DNA from: Cephalotus follicularis
Taxonomy: Eukaryota; Streptophyta; Magnoliopsida; Oxalidales; Cephalotaceae
Assembly (NCBI GenBank): GCA_001972305.1
Contig: BDDD01000981.1
Span: forward strand, 5,356-69,355
Length of the DNA: 64,000 bases
Direction: 5' to 3'
The position numbers and the translations under genes are program-made. Shown here piece after piece: positions 42,701 to 54,561 of the stretch. The notes beneath the pieces were generated by a model, which was given only the letters and a program-made list of their open reading frames with translations, did no database searches and was not told the origin of the DNA. Numbering within the stretch: the stretch's first letter is position 1; each line of letters opens with the position of its first letter.

Positions 42701-43340
42701 TCCTGGATTGTGTATTATGGGTCCTTAGTGACCTGAGAAAATGGATTGTCTGGTTGTAGCCATTTGGCATGGTTGCAAACTATTATGTATTATGGCCATG
42801 CATATATACTTATATATTGTCATATATATCTAGCGCATCATGAATGCATTCATTGCATGTCATTCATTATTTTGATCCCAAAATGTATTTATACTTAGCC
42901 GAGTGATGACAAAGGCTAACCCCCTACTATTTCAGATTGATGCAATGGGGCATTTGTGGACAACCATGGATGAAGAAAAGTTGTAACAGTGTTATCTGAT
43001 GAATTCATACTTCTGTTGGGGTATTGAATTGTTATTGTATTGACAGACATATGTTATTGTAACCTGGATTGATATTTATCGTAAGTGATGGATAATGTTT
43101 TAATCACGCTCCATTTTGAGGGCAATTAATAATGGATGATAGTATTGTTACTATTAAATCATTGGTAACATGTAGTATGGGGTACATGTTGCGTGATCAT
43201 GTCAGCTTATGATTTAAATGCTTCCGCAAGCATTTATGTGATTGGAAACGTTTTAATTTTCCCGTAAAATTGTATAAGCTGAATATTTATGTTAATTGAT
43301 ACCACCTAGGGGTTGTTATGAAAAACGGGGTGTGACAATG

Positions 43341-43353
43341 TGGTATCAGCGCA
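43341..43353 (+). other. Primer binding site of F
   Basis: TGGTATCAGCGCA, initiator Met-tRNA type with one mismatch, 3 bases from the LTR end. Confidence 0.88.
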
Positions 43354-43462
43354 TATGGAATATATGGTTAGCTTGGATAAGTTCCTTGGCAATTAACGAA
43401 TTGTTTCCTTGAGATGGTTGCTATTAACATCTTTCCTTATAGGGACAAAAAAGGACAGTAGA

Positions 43463-44585
43463 ATGACACGTGCAAGAGCTAGAGCTACGGATACAAATAA
43501 TATTCCTCAACAAGAGTGAAGGGATCTGTTGGACCGTATTGAAGATTACTTTCAACAGCATATGGCTGTTAATGCGGCTCAGGCGGAGGAGATGCGCCGC
43601 TATTATGCCCAAGCTCAACCTCGGCCCGTGGCTCCCTATCATTTCCCTCGGGAGGATGGGAATTCGTTTAGGAGAATCCTGGAGCGGTTTATGAGGCAGA
43701 ACCCTCCTACCTTCAGAGGAGAGCTTGACGCCACTATTCAAGAAATATGGTTGTAGGATCTGGAGAAGATCTTCGAGGTCATGTATTGTACGGATGATCA
43801 AAAACAGAAGTTTGCAGTATACCGGTTATGGAGAGAGGCCATCCATTGGTGGGAGATGGTCAAGGTAAAGTGGGAGTCCATGAGGCTCGACAGTACTTGG
43901 GCTAGGTTTCAGACATAGTTTCTGTAGACTTATGTCCCTCGAATTGAACAAGAGCGTAGAGAGATGGAACTCTTGGAGTTGCATCAAGGAGAGATGACGG
44001 TGGTGGAATATCAAGCAAGATTCATAGAGTTAGCAAGGCATTCAGCCTACCTGGTGGTCGCAGTTCTTGAGAGGTCTTCGACCGGATCTTCGGTCCCGGA
44101 TTAGGGCCATGGAGTTGGGCACTTTGGTGGAAGTCGCTCAGAAAGTGAGATTGCTGGAGAGCATATCAAGTGAAGACCGTGCCGAGAGGGCTCGTGCACA
44201 AGAGAGCAAACAAATTTCCCCACAATCTAGGCCAACATCATCAAAGTGGCAAGGTAGTGGTTCTCCGACAAAGTCATCGAAGACTAGATCACATCAGACT
44301 ACTTCACTGGGTACTCCTAACCAGGGGAGTGATGCTAGATTTGAAGCTTGTTCTTATTGTGGTAGTAAAAGCCATCAACTAGAGGATTGCTGGTTGAAAA
44401 ATGGGTTATGCATGAAGTGCGGAGCATCCGACCATTTTCGGAGAGATTGTTCGAATAGGGAAATGATGGTTCCTACTGGACCTCCAAGTGATGGTGGAGC
44501 TACAACTGGACCTTCACAACGGAAAGATACCGGCAAAGGCAGCATGAGAAGTAAGGCTTTCACACTTAATCAACCAGAAATTTAG
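43463..44585 (+). pseudogene. gag: Gag of F (decayed)
   Basis: It starts ATGACACGTGCAAGAGC. Stops occur after 16 codons, after LDATIQEIWL and twice after STWARFQT, and a frameshift lies near 44060. Blocks present: ERFMRQNPPTFRGELDATIQ, REAIHWWEMVKVKWES, ELLELHQGEMTVVEYQARF and RIRAMELGTLVEVAQKVRLL. Two canonical knuckles are CSYCGSKSHQLEDC and CMKCGASDHFRRDC. It ends LNQPEI* with no protease. This is a capsid pseudogene in the same family as element 2. Confidence 0.9.
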
Positions 44586-44907
44586 AAGTCCATTTTGATT
44601 TATTGGACTACCTAAAGTTATGATTGAGTAGACACTGCTGGGGCTAGCTAGCAAGTACAAGGATAAATGAATGTGGACTTAACAGTCTGATGAATGATCG
44701 AGCGATTATTCAAGCGATCAAGGGAATTAATGACAATCGCTTAGGTCGGATCGCGTGTATGAGACTTCAAGAGAAGTCAAGATCGTTAAGGAGATATTGT
44801 TTGTGGCACGAAGTCAGCAGAAGAGTTATGTCTATAACATGAGGAGGAGATTAGGGATCGATACCCTTAATCATCCAGAATACGTTAAGAAAATCCAAGG
44901 ACGAATT
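44586..44907 (+). other. Non-coding 3' internal region of F
   Basis: No protein is readable. The inverse of this segment is seen at 5325-5633 in element 2. Its retention in both copies, right up to the PPT, suggests it is a regular part of the family and not a leftover of pol. Confidence 0.6.
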
Positions 44908-44926
44908 TCTTTGAAGGAGGGTGGAT
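44908..44926 (+). other. Polypurine tract of F
   Basis: TCTTTGAAGGAGGGTGGAT precedes the LTR start (TATAATGCCC, from TGTAACGCCC). The preceding AAGGACGAATTTC is the chromovirus-type context. Confidence 0.85.
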
Positions 44927-45180
44927 TATAATGCCCGAAAATTCCATGAACATGTTATTGCAATTTGTATTGACAAATTATCATAATTAATGAGAATGAT
45001 GGAAATTCCATTTTGGTGATATGTTAATTCCAATGCAATTTGACTGTGAAGTCAATGAGAATGGTGGGATTTCGGACTTTGGTGATGTTCTCCCAATTAC
45101 AAGGTTGGATTTTGAAAGAGGAAAGATAAGGAAATGATTAAGGCATGCATTGGTCGAAACGGCGCCGCACTGGGCCAAAA

Positions 45181-45335
45181 GAGTCGACGCCTTAATATAA
45201 GCATCGACGCCTTGACAGCTGAAATGCACGCTTAAATTTAAACGCATAAACATCGACGAGGAAGGAATGCGTCGACGCCATTGCATGTAATGACCAAAGT
45301 GTCGATCCCTGCATGCAAACATCAACGCTTAGTGT
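45181..45335. repeat. GTCGAC array (F 3' LTR, first cluster)
   Basis: Cores at 45183 and 45203 (20 bp), then degenerate copies at about 45252, 45271, 45301 and 45320. It corresponds to 31200-31376. Confidence 0.8.
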
Positions 45336-46101
45336 CGAATATCAGACAAGTCCTGAAGCTCACAAGAAACGTGCAAGGGGATATGTAATCAGACGCCATT
45401 GCATGTTGAATGAAATGTGTCGACAATCCTTGCACGAGGTTAGGCATACACAAGGATTCCCTATCATGCATGACTGAAATGGGTGGAAGAATATGACATG
45501 TGTGGGCATGCAACCTGCAAAAAGAAAAGGAATGAAACAAAACTGTAAGAGGGAGAAAAGGGGTAGGGGGATGCATGCAAATGACCTGGGGAAAGGGGGA
45601 GAGAAGGGTGATCAGCATAAAAACACCTTCCACTTCATCTCTCTCCCCTAAAACACCTAAAAGAAAGCAGAGACAAAGCAAAACAGTGGGAAATCGACAA
45701 GAGAGGAGAGAACCATTTTCCCTACATTGTTGAACCAACTTGGAGCTCAGGATTTGAAACTTGTTGCTTGCAGCTACGGGACTGATCTTGAAGCTTCTGT
45801 GACCAGATTTTGGGAGACAAAGGGGTGGACTTTCAAGTTCCTAATGTGGAACTAAAGGTAGGGGTTTTGTATACATGCAGTTTTTGAGTTCAATAATATT
45901 GAAATGGCATTGGTGAAATGCATGAATTGCATGCTTGCCTTGAGTTGAATTGGTTCTTGGATTGATGTTATAACATGCCTGATATGTAAGCTCCTGATGT
46001 ATGTTGTTTCCTGGCTGTACATCAAACTGGATTGCTTGTATATTGAGGTTGAACCCTAATGGCTTATATTGAACGAAAAAGACAATGTTCTGGGCTCGTA
46101 A

Positions 46102-46710
46102 CCTTCGATGCTCACGAAGTAAGCATCGACGCTTTAATGTATTATGGCTATAAACGTCGACGCTTAAAGGAAATTTTGAAGCCTTATGTGAACATTTGTA
46201 GAACTGTGATATTCGTTTATGGAATGCATGTAATGTTCACCTATGGATTGCATGAATAGCTCATGGTTTGGTGTTTTGGTTACATGAGATGATAACCTGC
46301 TGTGTGTACTACACATGTATGGAACGCATCTTGGATTGCGTGAACTTTTGGGGATGGATTTCTCCCCTAGATTGTGACTGGTTGAAGTGATATTTCCTGG
46401 CATCACTTAACTATCGACGCTTATGGAAAAGTGTCGACGCCTGCGTTGCTGCGCTTTGAAAATTGGACGCTTGAAGCGTCAATTGGACGCTTGAAGCGTC
46501 AACACTAAGGTTCCTACCTTAAGCGTCGATGCCATCAAGTTAAGCGTCAACGCTCAAGGGTCCTGACCTTGAAGCGTTGATGCCATTGCTAAGGATCGAC
46601 ACCATGGTTCGTTTTGCATGAATATCAACGCATGATGAGTTGAACATCGACACTTAGAGGATCTAAGCGTCGATGCCAAAATAATAAATGTCGACGCTCT
46701 AAGTTGTTGC
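46102..46710. repeat. GTCGAC array (F 3' LTR, second cluster)
   Basis: Cores at 46104 and 46125 (21 bp) and 46156; then 46413, 46433, 46478, 46498 (exact 20-bp unit duplication), 46525, 46546 and further. It corresponds to 41652-42112. Confidence 0.78.
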
Positions 46711-47933
46711 TTGGACAATTTCGCTTACTTGACGCTCGTCGAGCCCGGATGGAGCCTAGATGCATCTGAGCATATGTTTGCATTACATACTATTGTGAAT
46801 TGAACTGTGGTTGAGCTACTGCATGATTTCTAAAATGTTCTTCATTTGGCAAATGTGTATATGATTGTTGTATGGAAACGAATATTTTCCAAAACCATTG
46901 TAAAAATGATTTGAAATGATTGAAATTATGTATACGAAAATAAGTATTTTTAAAGGATTAAATGCTGTGCAAAATAACCAGTTATACATTTCTAATAAAT
47001 GTAATATTGTCAAGTATTTTATAAGATATAACTTACTTGGAAATGGATTGTGATGGGAATCCCATAGGTTACTAATCATAGTGTGTAAAGTAACTGGGGG
47101 TTTCACATATGTTTGCTACTAATCACTGTGTGTATGGTAGTTAGGGTTTCTCATTGTGGCTATAAATCATTGTCTGTAATAGTTGAGAATCCCTTGTGTG
47201 TTGATTACTAATCATGGTGTATAATGTAATTGGGTTACTAATCACCTGTGTGTAATGTGACCGGGTGAAAATCACAGTGTGTACGCATCCTCTTGGATTG
47301 TGTCTTATGGGTCCTCAGTGACCTGAGAAAATGGATTGTCTGGTTTTAGCTATTTGGCATGGTTGCAAACTGTTATGTATTGTGGACATGCATATATACT
47401 TATATATTGTCACATATATCTAATGCATCATGAATGCATTCATTGTATGTCATTCATTATTTTGATCCCAAAATGTATTTATACTGAGCTGAGTGAGGAC
47501 AAAAGCTAACCCCCTACTATTTCAGATTGATGCAGTGGGGCATTTATGGACAAGCACGGATGAAGAAAAGTTGTAATAGTGTTATCTGATGAATTTGTAC
47601 TTCTGTTGGGGTATTGAATATTTATTGTATTGAGAGACATATGTTATTGTAACCTGGATTGATATTTATCATAAGTGATGGATAATGTTTTAATCACGCT
47701 CCGTTTTGAGGGCAATTAACAATGGATAATAGTATTGTTACTATTAAATCATTGGTAACATGTAGTATGGGATATATGTTGCGTGATCATGCCGACTTAT
47801 GATCTAAATGCTTCCGCAAGAGTTTATGTGATTGGAAAGGTTTTTATTTTCTCGTAAATTTGTATAAGCTGAATATTTATGTTAATTTCTACCACCTAAG
47901 GGTTGTTAATGAAAAATGGGGTGTGACACTCCC

Positions 47934-48309
47934 TCAGGCGTTTTCATCCAAAAGAGCTTGCGGGATAGGTTGAACCTAGCAGATCGAGACTTGGCGCCAT
48001 ATAACTCATGGAGTCGGAGAAGTATGACCCCTAGGCTCTCCAGATGCTCATGTTGCCTTTTTAACTCCATCATAATGCCGAAAATCGCTAGACAACTAGC
48101 CTGCTCATCATCGTCCCACCATTCAGCCACCTTGGCCTTATGCTCCTCAGATGAGTTTGCACCTAGTGCGAGGGGGGGTCATCAGTCATGAAATGTGAAA
48201 TTTTCATTATCGTGAGGACAAGAAGGAAATTGCGATGCCAGTCTAAGAAATTGGGACCTTCTAGCTTATTTGTTTCAAGAATACGGGCTGTGGCGGTGCT
48301 GACTACCAT
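47934..48309 (-). pseudogene. gag: Copia2 gag, N-terminal part (minus)
   Basis: On the minus strand it starts ATG at 48309-48307: MVVSTATARILETNKLEGPN and FLDWHRNFLLVLTIMK, the classic copia gag N-terminus. Stops and frameshifts follow, then ILLRLHELYGAKSRSARFNL and SRKLFWMKTPEG, up to the F junction. The rest of gag is 30430-30944, so F entered the middle of gag. Confidence 0.85.
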
Positions 48310-50950
48310 TGAGTTATCAGAAGATATATATCTTGCAACCTATAAGGAAACAAAAGAGCAAAGATTTGCATATCATTACAAATCTTATTATGTTACTACC
48401 AGAACACTGGGTCTTTAGTGTATATGGTTCGTCCCACTATTCTAATTGTATCCCACACCACCATATAGGTCTTGAGAGGCACCAGCCTCTTAGTTAGGAT
48501 CGGAATCTATCCCGAATACTATGTCACTCATCCACAGTATGATCGACCACAATACCCAAGATAGGTAGGTACGTGTACCAATTTCCAATCCATAGGATCC
48601 AAGCTTGCCATGTAAGATCCAATCATTTCGTTAAGCCTCCCAGCTCAATATGGTCTTAGTTGTTGGCCTGAAGAGTCATTAGAGCCAGTATAAATCCAGA
48701 CCCACAATCCTCAAACAAATATACTTGTTTTGAAACACCCACACGTGTACATGTCCAAGTGACAAAACATAGTAATTTCCTTCCAGCACCTAGCACTAAA
48801 GCCCAATAATAATGGTCATATTATAGTAGCTCAGCTACGGCATTATAGTCTACACTCTGTCGTCACCATTCCGCGAGAATCACAGAAGGCCTACATTGGG
48901 TCACTCCAAAAGTTCCCAACGTGATAGATTTATTATTTTCCTTTGGGGAATTTAGGTCTCGCAAATTTTATATTTTACAAAGTTGTTTGATAAAATCCAT
49001 TTTTATCTCCCAATACAATTGATAACGGCTGAGAATGTTTGATGTAAAAGAAAAAAACATCCATCTCATGCATCCTAAAAAATGGTCTGATTTGGGACTG
49101 AAACTATAAGCGATCCCACAAGCCTAGTGTGATCACTGGGTCTCCTAGGTGAACTATTTAAACTACTTTATTATAAAATGCACCATGCATACATGGCCTT
49201 CATATGGTCCTGCAGTCTCCTTGATCCTCCTCTTCAAGCTCTTTTGCAACTCCTTCTTGTATTACATCCAATGCATAAAAGAAAATAATACAATTGGAGG
49301 GAGAAGATAATTCCATCCTAGAGAGATTTAAATAAAAGGATAAGAAGTTATGGTGCACGCAACCAATCTTATTACAGACCAAATAAATTCTCTGTAAATA
49401 AAATAATTTAAATCCATCCATAAAAGAAACCAAAAGCTCGGTCTAGTCACAAGCCTACCATCATGAATAAGGAAATTCAACTAAATACATCCAATATAAT
49501 AAATTGAATAAACATAAATAATTTTAATATACGATGGCTTGTCGATTAAAATAGCAGCCAATTGTAACTCCCACTAGACTTCTAAAATCCAGAATCCCTT
49601 ATTATTGTTCCAAACTATTTAATTTTATGAGCCAATCTTTAAATTATATCCATTAAAATGTCGTTTAAATATTAGTTACCAAACTAATATTACTATTCCC
49701 TAAGCATTAACTACATTAAGTAAGTGAACTTTATGCACAGTGTGAGATTAGGGTGTCCCTGCAAGCCACGAGAAGGCTGCAGACATATGTTCTTTACATA
49801 TGACACACTCTTGAATCATACATTCTTAGTTCCATTCATGTTCTATTGTGCATATTTAACAAGGATTGACAATTTTTCTATATGTATTATTCCATACTGT
49901 ATCTAAGGATCATTTCATCACCATGTCAACTGAAAACACATATAGCGCCCCTATTCGTAAAGGGTTGGATCTCGTGCCTGAGAGGTTATGAGAATGAGAT
50001 CCTTACTCCCTTGTGACAAAATTTCCAAGTCATAGGTTCACTCTTTTAGGGCAATAGATGAACCGCAAATGCTTTCCGTGTTATGTTTACTCCGAATGGT
50101 AAAGGGGGATGTATTATCTCATTGCCATTTGGGTTTTACCCTAAAGCTGATGCGAGGTGCGTGCAAGGGCACGACACTGAACCAACCCACCATAGGTTAT
50201 CGATTTGGAGACTCAACACCTCTGTCAATCGAGTTCCTATTGTCGCGGTAGTGCTTAGTCAAAAAAGACTAGTTGATCATACATGATTTACATTGTATCG
50301 TTAGACCTGAGCGGCTAGCATATGTTGTGTAGTAACTACTTGGCTTTGATTTCCGCCTTCCCCAACACTAGCCACGTGCTGGCAAAAGGGTTGTCTTTGG
50401 GCCTTGTGGGAGCTGCATTAACATGTATGGGTGAGTTCACAAGATGGGATCGTCACACCCTTGTTGAGGGTTATAGGCTCTATAACATCTAAGACCGTTG
50501 AAGACTTAAAATCCCGGCCGTGTACTGGGAGATTGGGAACAAGAAGTTTTCGGGGATATATTCCATAGTCTCAGTGCGTTCATGGAATTATAGTTATTGC
50601 GATTTTACCTAGGGGTGACATTTATCCCAACCCTAGTCGACGGTCAGAGTCGAGATGCTGAAGGATACGCAGCACACAAACCGATGACAGTGATAAAGCA
50701 CTGGGGCACCGGCTAACGAATGATAGACGTGGTACTTTGTGGTCCACGGATCCGGGGGTGATTATAGATCACACCGGGGCTATTAGCTGGATAGTCGTAC
50801 CAGAACTTTGGGATGTTATGGGAAATTTGTCATTGTACCATAATTCCACCGGGCTTTCGGGTGCCGCCTGATTATTGGAAAAGTGACGCATGCTGCACAC
50901 ATGCTCACTTGGTGGTAAAACTACTTTTTTATATAATGTTTTGACATTAG
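48310..50950 (-). repeat. Copia2 leader and probably 5' LTR (boundaries unresolved)
   Basis: The sequence directly upstream of copia2 gag has no gene. A splice-acceptor-like TTTTGTTTCCTTATAG lies on the minus strand ending at 48340. A perfect small hairpin AGAGGC-ACCA-GCCTCT is near 48476-48491. I could not fix a PBS or LTR edge, and the right end is a guess. Weak frames at 49200-49433 and 50069-50286 have no recognisable product. Confidence 0.35.
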
Positions 50951-52765
50951 TGGTTTGTTTTTCGTTCCAGTAACAGTCATATTGATATATAAAGAAATTT
51001 AAAGCCGGAGCATGATTTAATTTTAATTAAATCAAATTAATTTAAGAAAGAGTCTTTAATTAATAATGGGAGAAACATTTTAATTTTGAAAGAGATTTTA
51101 AAATAAAAGAGAAAGGAGATTTTTGGCTTAAGTCAATTTTTTTTCTTTTATGCCAAACTAACCGACAAAAAACGCACGGGCGTTTCTGGGTGAGGGAGAG
51201 CGCTTTGCGTGTGCACTGTGCAGGGCCGCATTCAGTAAGAGAAGAAGACCGGTGCTTCGCGCTGGTTGCCGATATGGTGGCGTCCGTCCTTGCTTGGTAC
51301 GCATCCTTCCCTCTCTCTCCCCTTTTCCCTTCTTTCTTCCCGTTTCTCCCTGGTGGTAGAATCGCGTTTCTGCAGCATCCCTCTCCCGGCGTCTCTTTCC
51401 ACCGCCAATGGTCACCAGTAGGTGGAGCCAAGATTTGGCTCTACCTGTCTTGATCTTAATTTAGGCATTTCCCGGTGTTTTCTGGCCGGTTTTGAGTTAT
51501 GTGAGTAAACTCGTCGAGTTGACTCGTCGGCCACTGTGACTTGCCGTTTCGCGCTGAGTCACAGCCGGTCTTGGGTCGCCCAGTGAATATCGGCTTCTTG
51601 GGGTTTGGATATGTCACGGCCGGTCCATGGCGACGTTGAATCAGAACTCGCTTAGGCCAACTCAGCGAGTCACAGTCACTGTCGGCCACGTTAGGGTGTT
51701 CTGGGACGCTTCCCGCCAAGTCTCCGCCAGCAGTGGATAGATCGGCGCATCTGGAGTTCGTTAGTGTCTTGTTCAGCGTCTGACATGCTCGTCGAATTTC
51801 AGGCCGTGGGTTTGGTGACGGACAGTGGGTCCGGTGACGGGATGTGGCTGCTCCAAGCGTGTAGCGGCAAAGTGGTGGAGCCTCCAATGTTGGTATGGTC
51901 GTTTCCCTTATGCTTTTATGTTTATCGATATGCTTTCGGTTAATCATTATGTGCATGCTTGATATTTGTTTTGGTTCAATTGTTAAGTAGACGGAGATCC
52001 TAGGCTTATTTATTTGGTATTAAGATGTAAGTGTGAACCTTGACTTGCTGTCTTGGTGTTTTTTGAAAAATTAAAATTATACACACTTACGCCCTAGGAC
52101 CAAATCGACCAGGAAATCTTGCCAGGTTTCCAACACACAGATGTCTTAAATTTCTGCCTAAACAGCCTAGTATGTGCCTGTATAGTCCATGCAGTATTCT
52201 TGCCAGTAACTATGCAGTAAACCTCGCAAGAAGCTTACAGGAATTGTGCTGAAAACTGCCAATAATAGTGCAGAAACTGCCAGTAACTAAGCAGAAACTG
52301 CAAGAAAATGTATAGAAACTTTCGGCACTAAAACTGCAGTAGCTAGCCCAATCTAACTGCATGTTAACCGCCATAAAATCTGCCCTAATTAGTGTAGAAA
52401 ATATGTGCAGAAAATTCTGCACACACATAATTTTTACTGCATAAATTTATGACACCTAAAACCTAGTTTATTAACTTTCTATTGCCTGGTTTGTGATCCT
52501 AAACTGTACCTAGGACTTTTTGAATGCCCCATGTATCATAAATAGCCCATGTTCATGTCCTCGGATCTACAAACAATCCATTATATTGTCAATTACACAA
52601 GTTCACCTTATTAGTCCAACTAATTGAATTTTTATTCGATCCAATTGATTCAATTTTAAAAATTCACTTAGGGAATGGGAGCTAAAGTTTCAGCCAAACA
52701 AAAAATCACCAAGCAAGCCACCAAACATAAAAACTAAGTTTCAATTGGTCTCAATTAGGAGGCTT
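50951..52765. other. Unassigned region
   Basis: No coding region is recognised. Bases about 51170-51450 and 51480-51850 are richer in G+C and CpG than the surroundings. Bases 51060-51956 are open on both strands in several frames, which is typical of GC-rich chance frames. At 52190-52420 there are diverged copies of CAGAAACTGCCAGTAACTA. It may be old LTR sequence of another element or a piece of unique DNA. Confidence 0.3.
52190..52420. repeat. Diverged AACTGC-rich short repeats
   Basis: Several copies of GCAGAAACTGCC/AGTAACTA-like units with irregular spacing of about 20-25 bp. No GTCGAC core is present. Confidence 0.5.
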
Positions 52766-54560
52766 TGACATGACCCGTTCTCGCTAACTCTACCGAGGAC
52801 GAGCCCTGCTCGGGGATGGCACTCCTTGCCAACAACCCTCTCAAACTAAAACTGCCCAAGGAGCCATATGAAGACTCCCCAGGAACCCATCGCGCAAAAA
52901 GGGATAGAGGATCCAACTCCTCTCCTACTTGTGTCCCCAGCACCACTAAACCAAAGCTCCAAAATGCGCCGCATCACTTATGCCAGAGGACAACACCCAC
53001 ATGCTCCTCACGTGATCACTTAACTTATCGCAGACAAAACATGCTCGGGGAGAGGGCCTGGGCTAACGCACAAGGACCCTAATGCCCAAGGAGAGGTGCA
53101 CGCAAGCACAACTCAAAAGCTCACTTAACAACCTGTAGAAAAAGCATGCCCGGGGACACTCCTTGTCCTCGGGTCTTTTCTCCTCTGCACTACTCCTCTA
53201 AACTAAACCACAAAACACACAGCTTAACTTAAAACACTATTTCTTAAAACTTATAACTCGTCCCTGGCCTTCTTCTAACTAGTCTCCTCTAACAATGACC
53301 CGAGGATTCCTTCTCGGCGTCATAGGCGAAAGGCCCAACCTTACCCGAGGACACCCTACCTCCTCGGGTAGAACTCTATAAACTTAAAACATCCACCTTA
53401 GCCATAACTACTCTCGTCCGCTAAGCACATCTCTGCTATACAAGTCGAGGACTCTCTAGCTCCCCGGTCAAACCTGAGAACGCGAAACTCAAAACAGGAA
53501 ATATCCACGAAATCATAAGATAAAAAAATCTACGAACTCAAAACATCCATAAAGTTCTTGAAAGTATAAAATCATTACAAGTTTGTCCTCTGGCATAAAC
53601 ATTCACTGCCTCATCTAGCTCAGTAAAAGAATAACATATCTTATACAAAAGAAAAGCTCTCGGCTACTCTACTACAAAAAGGGAGGTAGAGAAACCCAAA
53701 AGAATGCCCAATGCTATGCAATGCTAAACGACCGAGGTGACGTTCTACCTTGCTTAGCTATCTACTACTGAGCTGGACGATCTCCTCTGGGTGGCTGGTC
53801 TGCAAAAGAATCTGTGAGGGGATTAGTCCAACTGACTAAGTGACTAAGAACAAAACATCCTCTGGTACACTCTTAAAAATGTCTGTGCTGAAAGAAAGTT
53901 TTCCATGAGCATGAATACCTATCCCAACTGAGGAAAAGATTGTAAACAAAACATATGTCATGGTATACAATAAAGAAACGCTCAAAGTACTTGAAAAACT
54001 TACTTTTTTTCTCTGCTTAGCTAATTCTAGAATGTTCATGAAAGCTGAAATAAACTTAAGAATACAACTGTTGAAAGAAAGTGTTGTGAAAAAGGGCTGG
54101 GGTCCTTCTCGACTGAAAACCCGAGGAGAACAACTAAGCTGGGAACTGGATTTTCTCTGCTATGCTTGCTTTTCTGATTACATAATATAGTTTCCAACTT
54201 ATAGTGGCCTGAGCTAAGTTGATCTAGGTTGAAGCCTGCTTGGCAGTATCTATCGAGAACCCATGGTTCTCCTCTGAGCTTGCTATTTCTTTACTTTACT
54301 TACTTATCTGAGTTGAAGGCATGACTACCGAGGACAAAGTCCTCCTCTAGAAGACTTACTAAAAGGCTCTAATCTCTATTCTTGCAACTTAGCTCTACTG
54401 TACTCAAACCCTAAACACCATCATAGACAATAGTGTAAAGGAGATCCAGGTAGGACCTGGCGACAGTCTCGCTCGGCTTCCCATCATAGACAATATTAGA
54501 CCGAGGAGGTTGGAGCTATGTACATAGTGCTCCGCTGCACTCAAACCCTAAACACCATCA
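52766..54560 (-). repeat. LTR K fragment, related to LTR D
   Basis: It starts TGACATGACCCG, aligned with D's TGTCAGGACCC, and stays collinear with D (13264-about 15190), including the AACATGCCCGGGGAGAGGGC units (53000-53160) and CCAACTTATAGTGGCC near 54195. It stops matching at about 54560, where H's LTR seems to begin. Frames in it are not genes. Confidence 0.7.
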
Positions 54561-54561
54561 A

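Larger units (their letters stand above)
41617..43337 (+). repeat. 5' LTR of F, second part
   Basis: It resumes after G, corresponds to 3' LTR positions from about 46065 and ends GGGGTGTGACA. It contains a palindrome array, a TACTAATCACTGTGTGTA-type tandem repeat (about 42475-42700) and the conserved block (42898-42927, sense strand). Confidence 0.9.
30945..47928 (+). mobile_element. Element F: gag-only gypsy element split by copia G
   Basis: Structure: 5' LTR 30945-32105 plus 41617-43337, PBS 43341-43353, decayed gag 43463-44585, PPT 44908-44926, 3' LTR 44927-47928. The target duplication CTCCC lies at 30940-30944 and 47929-47933 within copia2 gag. The internal region is about 1.6 kb and has no pol. 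It belongs to the same family as element 2. Confidence 0.92.
44927..47928 (+). repeat. 3' LTR of F (3002 bp)
   Basis: It ends GGGTGTGACA and is followed by the target duplication CTCCC. It contains arrays at 45181-45335 and 46102-46710, the tandem repeat 47065-47285 and the conserved block 47487-47516. The 20-bp sequence at 46461-46480 is exactly repeated at 46481-46500; the 5' LTR has one copy. Confidence 0.92.

Noticed and set aside
50630-50660. GTCGAC and GTCGAG motifs as another phased array
   Set aside because: Only two motifs, about 13 bp apart; no 20-22 bp series.
48310-50950. Second copy of the TTTTGGCCCCCGTCAAG stem-loops in the copia2 leader
   Set aside because: I looked for the loop on the minus strand and found no match; only unrelated small hairpins are present.
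51060-51956. Open frames on both strands (for example 51190-51453 plus and 51456-51956 minus) as host genes
   Set aside because: The frames overlap on both strands, show no domain or typical codon pattern, and the region is GC-rich, which lengthens chance frames.
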